Shown: one piece after another, positions 57,547 through 64,000 of the stretch | Layout of the letters: the number at the start of each line of letters is the position of its first letter | Numbering within the stretch: the first letter of the stretch is position 1 | Source: Bog-756 sp963769765 | Lineage (GTDB): Bacteria > Actinomycetota > Acidimicrobiia > Acidimicrobiales > RAAP-2 | DNA: 64,000 nt | NCBI GenBank assembly: GCA_963769765.1 | Contig: CAVYNA010000001.1 | Coordinates: 310,001-374,000 of the forward strand | Direction of reading: 5' to 3' | Program-made: the position numbers and the translations under genes | Notes under the pieces: generated by a model | Seen by the model: only the letters and a program-made list of their open reading frames with translations | Database searches by the model: none | What the model was told of the DNA's origin: nothing

Positions 57547-58908
57547 TCACCCGTCGATGAGCCGCTGGAACTCCTCGTCGTGGACGCCGGCGGCCTGCTT
57601 GTCGGCGAGCGCCTCGAGCCACTCCTCGGCCGGCTCGCTCTCGAGCGCGTCGACCAGCTGCTTGGGGATCGCCCGCATGGTGTAGTCCGAGGGCATCATC
57701 GGGTCGTCACGGTGGCGGCGGGCGAGTGCCGCCTCGACGATGGGTCCCCAGTGTGCCGCCTTCTCCTTGACCGCAGCCTCGTCGCGGTCGAGGAATTCGG
57801 GGAGCACCTCACGACCGAAGAGCTCGATCGACTCCATGATGTCCTCGTGGCGGTTGTTGCCGGCCTGCAGGACGAAGATGAGCTGGTCGACCCCGGCCTC
57901 CTCGTAGCGCCTGAGGAACTGGCGGAGCTGGTCCGGCGTGCCGATCGCACCCCGCAGGCCGGTATGGTCGCCGGCCGCCACCGTGGCGCCGAGCACCTCC
58001 TGTCGGGTCGCGAGCGCCGCCTCGGGCGAGAAGCCCATCTTGCCGCGACGCTCGAGGAACTCTGCCCAGACGTCGGTGGAGGCCGGGACGTGTTCGCCGA
58101 AGACGTAGTAGTGGGCGAGCGAGTAGCCGAAGAAGTTCGCACCTTCGAGCCCGCGGTCGAGTGCGACCTGCTCGTCGTGCGCGCACATCATCGGGGTGAC
58201 ACAGGCGATCTGCGGATTGACCGCCAGGCCGACCGGGACGCAGCGCTCGGTGAGCACGTGCTCGTAGTCGTCGACCCACTGCTTCGCATCCTCCGGTTCG
58301 ATGAACGCGAAGCTGAGCGCACCGATCCCCTTCTCGGCGGCCAGCAGGATGGTGTCCCGGCGGCTGCACGCCACCCACAGCGGCGGATGGGGCTTCTGGA
58401 CGGGCTTGGGCACCACGTTTCGGGGAGGCATGGCGACGTACCGACCGTCGATCCCTCCGAACGGCGTCTCGGTCATGCACCGGACGGCCACCTCGAGCCC
58501 CTCGAGCCACGCGGCACGTTTCTCGTCCCGGTCGATCCCGAACCCGCCGAGCTCGGCCTCGGAGGAGGATTCGCCGGATCCGAACTCGACCCGCCCGCCC
58601 GAGACGAGGTCGAGCATCGCGATCCGTTCTGCGATCCGTGCCGGATGGTTGTACGCGGGCGCCGTCTGGACGATGCCGTGACCGATCCGCATCCGCGTGG
58701 TGCGCTGGCTGGCGGCGGCCAGGAAGACCTCGGGCGCACTCGAGTGCGAGTACTCCTCGAGGAAGTGGTGCTCGACCTCCCACAGGTACTGCACCCCCAG
58801 CCGGTCGGCGAGCTCGATCTGCTCGAGCGCGTCGCGGATGAGTGTCTCCTCGCTCGTCTCGTCCCACGGGCGGGGCAGCTGGTGTTCGTAGAAGATGCCG
58901 AACTTCAC
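57547..58908 (-). CDS. LLM class flavin-dependent oxidoreductase, long form
   Basis: 453-aa luciferase-like protein with an extended C-terminus. Core features are MKFGIFYEHQLPRPW, RLGVQYLWEVEHHFLEEYSHSSAPEVFLAAASQRT, GHGIVQTAPAYNHPARIAERIAMLDLVSGGRVEFGSGESSS, HPPLWVACSRRDTILLAAEKGIGAL. The last roughly 90 residues (AAHWGPIVEAALARRHRDD...) extend beyond the barrel. GTG 58908 has GGAG 5 nt upstream and matches the family start; GTG 58968 is an alternative. FMN is more likely than F420 but unproven. Confidence 0.86.
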   Translation of the reverse strand: MKFGIFYEHQLPRPWDETSEETLIRDALEQIELADRLGVQYLWEVEHHFLEEYSHSSAPEVFLAAASQRTTRMRIGHGIVQTAPAYNHPARIAERIAMLDLVSGGRVEFGSGESSSEAELGGFGIDRDEKRAAWLEGLEVAVRCMTETPFGGIDGRYVAMPPRNVVPKPVQKPHPPLWVACSRRDTILLAAEKGIGALSFAFIEPEDAKQWVDDYEHVLTERCVPVGLAVNPQIACVTPMMCAHDEQVALDRGLEGANFFGYSLAHYYVFGEHVPASTDVWAEFLERRGKMGFSPEAALATRQEVLGATVAAGDHTGLRGAIGTPDQLRQFLRRYEEAGVDQLIFVLQAGNNRHEDIMESIELFGREVLPEFLDRDEAAVKEKAAHWGPIVEAALARRHRDDPMMPSDYTMRAIPKQLVDALESEPAEEWLEALADKQAAGVHDEEFQRLIDG

Positions 58909-58981
58909 GGTCGCTCCGATCGCATGGCTCAACACCGTCGGCGACGGGCGTCCCGTCCGGGTCGTCACGGAGTGTCGACCG

Positions 58982-58987
58982 AGTGTA
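58982..58987 (-). promoter_or_regulatory. -10 box (TACACT) for the long LLM gene
   Basis: TANNNT hexamer upstream of both candidate starts (13 nt before GTG 58968), in the divergent region with the MDMPI-like gene. Confidence 0.35.
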
Positions 58988-59006
58988 GGTGGAACGCTGC
59001 ACCGGG

Positions 59007-59012
59007 TACGGT
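59007..59012 (+). promoter_or_regulatory. -10 box (TACGGT) for the MDMPI-like gene
   Basis: TANNNT hexamer 9 nt before the ATG at 59022, with GGGAG between. Confidence 0.4.
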
Positions 59013-59021
59013 GGGAGCCCG

Positions 59022-59840
59022 ATGCCCACGCTCGTCGACCGGTCGGAGGCCGTCTCCGCGCTCCAAAGTGACTGGGAGTCGCTCGCGTCGCTGGTGGCCA
59101 CGCTCACCGAGCCGCAGTGGGCGATGCCGACCTGCCTGCCGGGCTGGACGGTCAGAGACGTCGTCAGCCACGTCGTCGGCACCGAGGCCATGCTCCTCGG
59201 CGAGTCGGCGCCGTCGGTCGAGCTCACCTCGCGTGACCACGTCCGCAACCCCATCGGGGAGGCGAACGAGCAGTGGGTCGTTGCGATGCGGCCGCTCAGC
59301 GGTGCCGAGCTCCGGGCCAGGCTCGAGTCGGTCACCCGACGACGCCTGGAGGCCCTCGAGGCGATGACCCAGGCCGACTTCGACGCACCCTCGTGGACGC
59401 CCGCCGGACGCGACGAGACCTACGGGCGGTTCATGCGGATCCGCCATTTCGACTGTTTCATGCACGAGAACGACATCCTCGATGCCCTCGCCCTCCCGTT
59501 GCGCGAGGACCCAGCCGGCCTGCGACCCGTCCTGGCGGAGATCGAGACCGGGCTCGGATACGTGGTGGGCCGGCGCGCCCAGCTGCCCGACGGCACCCGG
59601 GTCCGCTTCGACCTGGTCGGTCCGGTCAGTGCGACCTACTTCGTGCAGGTGGACGGGCGGGCGACCGTCGTTCCCGAGCTCGACGGACCGCCGACGGTCG
59701 GGCTCGAGCTTCCGGTCTGGTTGTTCGTGCGCCTGGCCGGCGGACGCGCCGACGGTGCGCGCTCGGTCGACCAGGTCCGCATCTCCGGTGACCGGGGGCT
59801 CGGCGAACAGCTGGTCGCGAACCTCGCCTTCACCATCTGA
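59022..59840 (+). CDS. Maleylpyruvate isomerase-family (mycothiol-type) protein
   Basis: 272-aa DinB-like MDMPI protein. The N-terminal four-helix domain carries putative zinc His residues in RDVVSHVVGTEAMLLGE and HFDCFMHENDILDAL, with CLPGWTVRDVV typical of TIGR03083. The C-terminal domain (residues about 170-272) resembles the SCP2-like MDMPI C domain. It probably catalyses a mycothiol-dependent transfer or isomerisation; substrate unknown. The ATG is 9 nt after a TACGGT box. Confidence 0.84.
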   Translation: MPTLVDRSEAVSALQSDWESLASLVATLTEPQWAMPTCLPGWTVRDVVSHVVGTEAMLLGESAPSVELTSRDHVRNPIGEANEQWVVAMRPLSGAELRARLESVTRRRLEALEAMTQADFDAPSWTPAGRDETYGRFMRIRHFDCFMHENDILDALALPLREDPAGLRPVLAEIETGLGYVVGRRAQLPDGTRVRFDLVGPVSATYFVQVDGRATVVPELDGPPTVGLELPVWLFVRLAGGRADGARSVDQVRISGDRGLGEQLVANLAFTI

Positions 59841-59908
59841 CCGACCCCGGGCACCGACCGGAACCGGGTGCCGTCGCCCGGCTCGACGGGTGCGTGCACA
59901 CCGTCGTC

Positions 59909-60421
59909 TCAGCTCCGGTCGTGCGCCACCGCGGACAGGGCATCGCCGGTCAGGCGGTAGCCGGTCCACTCGTCCATCGCCGCGGCACCGAGCGAGCGGT
60001 AGAAGGTGAGTGCGGGCTCGTTCCAGTCGAGGACCGACCAGTCGATCCGGGAGTAGCCCTCTGCGACGGCGAGCGCCGCGAGCTCACGGACCAGTGCCCG
60101 GCCGACCCCGTGACTCCGGTGGTCGGGACGGACGTAGAGGTCCTCGAGGTAGATCCCGTGGTGGCCGGTCCAGGTCGAGAAGTTGAGGAACCAGATGGCC
60201 ATCCCCGCGACGACGCCGCCGACCTCGGCCACGTGGGCGAAGACGGCCGGTCGCTCGGCGAAGAGGGCCCCGGCGAGCTCGTCAGGGCCCATCAGCGCGG
60301 AGCCCGGCGATCGCTCGTAGGTCGCCAGGTCACGCACCAGCTCCACGAGGACCTCGACGTCGGCGGGGGTCGCCCGTCGGACCGAACATCCGGGACGCCG
60401 TGAGGATCCGGCCCCGCTCAC
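59909..60421 (-). CDS. GNAT family N-acetyltransferase
   Basis: 170-aa acetyltransferase: SVRRATPADVEVLVELVRDLATYER at the N-terminus, IYLEDLYVRPDHRSHGVGRALVRELAALA (acetyl-CoA pyrophosphate loop R-x-x-G-x-G/A), and DWNEPALTFYRSLGA. The overall pattern resembles diamine/thialysine acetyltransferases (SAT-like). The GTG start overlaps the stop of the upstream oxidoreductase (GTGA), so the two are coupled. Confidence 0.88.
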   Translation of the reverse strand: MSGAGSSRRPGCSVRRATPADVEVLVELVRDLATYERSPGSALMGPDELAGALFAERPAVFAHVAEVGGVVAGMAIWFLNFSTWTGHHGIYLEDLYVRPDHRSHGVGRALVRELAALAVAEGYSRIDWSVLDWNEPALTFYRSLGAAAMDEWTGYRLTGDALSAVAHDRS

Positions 60422-61386
60422 GGCACCATGAGCACGCGGCCGAACGCCTGTCGGGACTCGATGTAGGCGTGGGCCGCGGCGGCCTCGTCGAGCCCGTACC
60501 TGCGGTCGATGACGACGCGCAGCTCACCCGCCGCGACCGCGTCGAGCAACTCGGCGATGCGCGCGTGCGCGCGGGTGCCCATGAAGAGCTCTCCACCGAG
60601 GAAGTAGCCCGACAGCGTCTGGTTGTTGGCGCGCAACGACGAGATGTCGAGCGGTGAGGGCTGCTCGCGGCCTGCGTCCCCGAGGGTCACGCACCGACCC
60701 CGGTAGGCGAGGCATGCCAGGCTCCGTTGCAACGTCGAGCCGCCCACCGAGTCGACGATCACGTCGGCGCCGCGACCGCCGGTCAGGCGGCGGACCTCGT
60801 CGACGAAGTCGGTCGCGACGTAGTCGATGCCGTCGTCGAGTCCGAGCTCTCCGAGGCGCTCGAGGCGCGCCGGGCTCGATGCGGTCGCGAGCACGCGGGC
60901 CCCGGCCCGCTTCGCCAGCTGGATCGCTGCGATGCCGACGCCGCTCGCGCCCGCATGGACGAGCGCGGTCTCGCCGGCCAGGAGCCGGCCGAACTCGAAG
61001 AGGCAGTCGTCAGCCGTCCCGAAGGCGACCGGCACGCACGCGGCCTCGTCGATGGCGAGCCCCGGCGGGACGGGCCAGCAGAACGCCTCCGGCACTGCAC
61101 GCAGCTCGGCGTGCGACCCGTCCAGGCCGACCGTCACCACCCGATCGCCGACGGCGAGGTCGCCCACACCGGCGGTGACCCCGACCACCTCGCCCGCGCA
61201 CTGGTAGCCGACGATGTGCGGAGTCGAGGTGAGCTCGCCCCCGAGGCGGTTGAGGGTGTCGCCGCCTTCGATGCTGATCGCCTCGACCCGGACCAGCACC
61301 TCGCCGGCGCCGGGGACGGGGTCGGGGACCTCGTCGTAGCGGAGGACGTCGGGACTGCCTGTCTCGTCATAGACGGCTGCGTGCAC
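60418..61386 (-). CDS. Quinone oxidoreductase (zinc-type ADH-like, MDR family)
   Basis: 322-aa medium-chain dehydrogenase/reductase of the QOR/zeta-crystallin branch: EVLVRVEAISIEGGDTLNRLGG, VGYQCAGEVVGVTAGV, LVHAGASGVGIAAIQLAKRAGARVLATASS (NADPH-binding AxxGxG-like site) and SGYFLGGELF. The zinc-ligand Cys/His set of true alcohol dehydrogenases is absent. GTG 61386 has GAGGAG about 7 nt upstream. It is first in a two-gene unit with the GNAT gene. Reduces quinones or enones with NADPH. Confidence 0.9.
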   Translation of the reverse strand: MHAAVYDETGSPDVLRYDEVPDPVPGAGEVLVRVEAISIEGGDTLNRLGGELTSTPHIVGYQCAGEVVGVTAGVGDLAVGDRVVTVGLDGSHAELRAVPEAFCWPVPPGLAIDEAACVPVAFGTADDCLFEFGRLLAGETALVHAGASGVGIAAIQLAKRAGARVLATASSPARLERLGELGLDDGIDYVATDFVDEVRRLTGGRGADVIVDSVGGSTLQRSLACLAYRGRCVTLGDAGREQPSPLDISSLRANNQTLSGYFLGGELFMGTRAHARIAELLDAVAAGELRVVIDRRYGLDEAAAAHAYIESRQAFGRVLMVP

Positions 61387-61416
61387 GGCGAGCTCCTCGA
61401 TCGACCGGGTCGGCCC

Positions 61417-61422
61417 AACCTA
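61417..61422 (-). promoter_or_regulatory. -10 box (TAGGTT) for the quinone oxidoreductase gene
   Basis: TANNNT hexamer about 30 nt before the GTG at 61386, leaving a leader that contains GAGGAG; a conventional, not leaderless, arrangement. Confidence 0.35.
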
Positions 61423-61683
61423 CCGGTCGATGTCGGGAGGCGGGCCGGGAGGCGGGCCGGCCGGCGGCGGCTGCGACCCGAACCGCACCAAAGCAGCCCG
61501 GTGGACACCCGGACCTCCCTCGGCGCAGCCCTCGAGGGACACCGCCCCTGGCCTGGGGGGAAGCCGGCTCAAGCGAGGCGGCGATGCTGCCGATAGGCCA
61601 GCGTGGGGATCGGACGGCCAGGCGGCTCGGAGCGGGACCGACGGTCGACGTCGCTCAACGTCACCTCGATCGAGGCAGAGGTG

Positions 61684-63610
61684 ATGGAGCGTGCCGACCG
61701 GTCGGTCCGCGGCAACAGCCTTTCGCCGGTCGTGCTCGCCTACGTGGTCGGACCGATCGCCTTCGCCATCTTGATGGTCTTCCGGCACTTCGGGCTCGTG
61801 TCCCGCCTCCCGATCTGGGCCTATCTCATCGCCGTCTTCGGATCGGGCGTCCTCTCGGTGCTGGTCGAGCCGTGGCACCACGCGCCCGCAGGCTCGCTCA
61901 AGCTCCACTGCCGGTTGGGCATCCACGTGTCGGCTGTCACCGCGGTCATCTACATGAGCGGCTGGGGGCCGGCCCTCGTGATGGCCTACGCGTTCGTGGC
62001 GCTCGAGGAGCTCCAACAGTGGGGTGCGGCCTTGTGGCGGCCCCTGATGATCTGGTCGCTCGTCAACATCGCGATCGGGCAGTGGCTCGTCGGGATCGGC
62101 ATCGCGCCCTCATTCCTTTCGACGGCCAATGCCGAGACGATCGGCGCCCTCGGGGCCTTCGTCCTCGTGATCGTGATCCGGATGGCCGGTGCGACCGGAG
62201 AGAAGAAGGAGCAGGCCGAGGCACTCCTCGCCCATCAGGCGCTCCACGACATGCTGACCGGCCTCCCCAATCGGGCCTACTTCTTCGAGCGCACGATCGA
62301 GACCCTGCAGCGCGCGGCCGCGGACGGCACCGACTGCGCAGTCATGCTCTTCGATCTCGACCGGTTCAAGGAGATCAACGACACGATGGGCCACAAGTAC
62401 GGCGATCGCGTGCTCATCGAGATCGGCCCGAGAGTGCGCGCGGTGCTCCGGGCCGGGGACACGCTCGCACGGCTCGGCGGGGACGAGTTCTGCGTGCTCC
62501 TGCCCGACGTCGGGAGCGCGGACCAGGCGGTCCGGGTGGCCGGCCGGATCATCGAGGTCCTCGAGCAGCCGTTCAACATCGACGGAGTCAACCTCGGTAT
62601 CGAGGCGAGTTGCGGCATCGCCTTCTCGACGCCGGCCGGCGCGACGGCCGACCTGTTGCTCCAGTGGGCCGACGTCGCGATGTACGCGGCAAAGGACTCC
62701 AACGAAGCCTTTGTCGTCTACGCCGAGGAGCTCGACCCGAGCCGGACCGGGCACCTCGCGCTCCTCGGCGAGCTGCGCCACGCGCTCGCCAACGACGAGT
62801 TCGTTCTCCACTACCAGCCAAAGGCGTCGATGATCACGCGGCAGGTGCTCGGGGCCGAGGCGCTCATCCGCTGGGAGCATCCGACGCTCGGGATGGTCTA
62901 TCCGGACAAGTTCATCCCGGAGGCCGAGCGGAGCGGCCTCATCGAGCCCATGACCTACTGGGTGCTCGACCAGGCGCTCGGGCAGTGCAGGCGGTGGCTC
63001 GACGCCGGTGAGCCACACTGCTCGAACGGGCTGACCGTCGCGGTCAACCTCTCGACACGCAGCCTGCTGGACGCGTCGCTCCCGAACATCGTCGAGTCCG
63101 CGCTCGCGCGCTGGGACCTGCCCGCGCATCTGCTCGAGCTCGAGATCACCGAGACGATCATCATGACCGACCCCAAGAGGGCAGCGACGCGTCCTGACCG
63201 AGCTCGCCGAGATGGGGATCACCCTTTCGATCGACGACTTCGGCACCGGGTACTCGTCGCTGGCCTACCTCCGGGACCTCCCGGTCACCCAGCTCAAGAT
63301 CGACCGGTGCTTCGTCCAGGACATGGGGAGCGACCCGGATGACGCGGTGATCGTGCGGGCGGTGCTCGACCTCGCGAACAATCTGGGTCTCCAGACGGTG
63401 GCCGAAGGCGTCGAGGACGCCGCGACCTGGGACCAGTTGACCACGCTCGGATGCGACCACGCACAGGGCTACTTCCTCGCCCGACCGATGCCCGCCGACA
63501 AGTTCGACAGCTGGCTCACCGGGCACTCCGCGCTCGTGGGGCACCTCGACCCGACGCTCGGCCAGGCACCGCTCATGAGCCGGATGGGGCTCGGGCGGGT
63601 GCTGCGGTGA
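61684..63610 (+). pseudogene. GGDEF-EAL c-di-GMP enzyme with a single-base frameshift
   Basis: Reads as 641 aa if one nucleotide is skipped near 63187. About five transmembrane helices (residues 12-175) precede a GGDEF domain (RLGGDEFCVLL, with RAGD inhibitory site) and an EAL domain (GAEALIRWEHP, AVNLSTRSL, LEITETIIM, then in the new frame SIDDFGTGYSSLAYLRDLP, KIDRCFV, QTVAEGVED). Without correction the protein ends at residue 552 with nonsense after PKRAA and lacks the DDFGTG metal motif, so EAL activity would be lost. Span 1927 nt equals 642 codons plus one base. Confidence 0.88.
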
Positions 63611-63670
63611 TGTCAACAGGTGTCGTCAAGTTGGACGGGCCGATGGCCGATAGCACAGGGCATGCAGCGG

Positions 63671-64000
63671 ATGAATGAAGTTGAGAGCTCCTCGTCGCCG
63701 GCGGACCCCTCGGTCGCATCGGTGAGCGCGGAGCGGGTGGCGCTCGGAACGGCGGTGCAGGCCCGGGCCGAGGAGATCGGTCGGCGGGTCGACCAGCAGT
63801 TCGCCGAGACGCTCCAGGGCGAGGCCTACGAGACGTCCCGGATCGCCTCCGAGCTGATCGGCCGGTGGCTCGCGACCGACCAGGTCGCGTCGTCGGCCGA
63901 GGAGGCCACCCTGGTACGCCAGGGCGAACAGGCCATCCTCGAGGACGCGCGGCTCGCCTACGTGACCAAGGCGTACTTCGCCTGGCGGGACGCGTTGATG
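63671..64000 (+). CDS. Unidentified helical N-terminal domain, cut by window edge
   Basis: Open frame from ATG 63671 to the last base (110 codons, no stop). The first 20 residues are Ser/Ala-rich; the rest is helical (RAEEIGRRVDQQFAETLQGE, SRIASELIGRWLATDQ, AILEDARLAYVTKAYFAWRDALM). It resembles helical input domains that precede signalling outputs in actinobacteria, and it follows a GGDEF-EAL gene, so another c-di-GMP or signalling protein is a fair guess. No output domain is visible. Confidence 0.65.
   Translation, partial: MNEVESSSSPADPSVASVSAERVALGTAVQARAEEIGRRVDQQFAETLQGEAYETSRIASELIGRWLATDQVASSAEEATLVRQGEQAILEDARLAYVTKAYFAWRDALM

Noticed and set aside
61387..61683. c-di-GMP riboswitch upstream of the GGDEF-EAL gene
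   Set aside because: No GEMM consensus segments are seen; only a CCCTCGAGGG palindrome and GC-rich DNA.

Overview
The window is one contiguous piece of a high-GC chromosome that reads as Actinomycetota, most likely class Acidimicrobiia or a close relative. This is inferred from gene content only. The evidence is the actinobacterial order smc-ftsY-ffh-rpsP-khpA-rimM-trmD-rplS-DUF2469-yraN...comM-dprA; mycothiol-type enzymes (Mca-like amidase, MDMPI-fold protein); several F420/flavin luciferase-like oxidoreductases; the PspA/PspAA/HtpX/PspAB module; and very GC-rich third codon positions. Many transcription-unit starts carry a TANNNT box 6-9 nt before the start codon, which suggests widespread leaderless transcription.

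Layout. 1-9.8 kb: chromosome segregation, SRP-dependent secretion and ribosome maturation genes in a dense block with GTGA overlaps. 9.85-11.4 kb: two type II toxin-antitoxin modules back to back (RHH-PIN on minus, AbrB-PIN on plus), each with a palindromic operator, followed by an enoyl-CoA hydratase. They sit between yraN and comM-dprA. 12.3-15.1 kb: comM and dprA. 15.2-18.8 kb: a luciferase-like protein, a frameshifted F420/PPOX gene, an SQR/NDH-2-like flavoprotein and endonuclease IV. 18.9-23.4 kb: fumarase, two cytochromes P450 (the second strikingly CYP142-like) and a pterin dehydratase. 23.4-27.9 kb: an ACT protein, the Psp membrane-stress operon, Mca and an SCP2-like protein. 28-39.6 kb: mixed metabolism (YdjC-like deacetylase, two luciferase-like oxidoreductases, purE, DsbA-like, PAP2, RecB-like nuclease, hydrolase, DedA, PIG-L deacetylase, GGDEF protein). 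39.7-43.2 kb: a DHA2 transporter and a membrane-anchored PQQ-type propeller. 43.3-47.4 kb: molybdenum locus (MogA-MoaC fusion, modC, modB, modA, HTH-TOBE regulator). 47.5-52.6 kb: more accessory-looking DNA with a small zinc-ribbon protein, a PIG-L deacetylase, a decayed PIN gene and tRNA-Gly(TCC), then a nitroreductase, an RNA m5U methyltransferase and a P-loop protein. 52.7-57.4 kb: a lipoprotein and a copper cluster (secreted PHM/DBH-like copper monooxygenase, P1B copper ATPase with an extra membrane helix and extracytoplasmic domain, separate HMA copper chaperone). 57.5-64 kb: a luciferase-like oxidoreductase, an MDMPI-like protein, GNAT, a quinone oxidoreductase, a frameshifted GGDEF-EAL protein and a truncated gene at the right edge.

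How the genes work together. Ffh and FtsY form the co-translational targeting pair. RimM, TrmD, S16 and L19 belong to ribosome and tRNA maturation. ModABC plus the TOBE regulator supply molybdate next to cofactor-assembly domains. PspA, PspAA, HtpX and PspAB form a membrane-stress response. The copper cluster could move Cu to a secreted cuproenzyme. The most interesting items are that copper cluster, the reversed MogA-MoaC fusion lacking apparent MoaC catalytic residues, two single-nucleotide frameshifts in similar ACGCG contexts, the pervasive leaderless promoter pattern, and the tRNA-Gly scar with a PIN remnant and an inverted T-arm copy.
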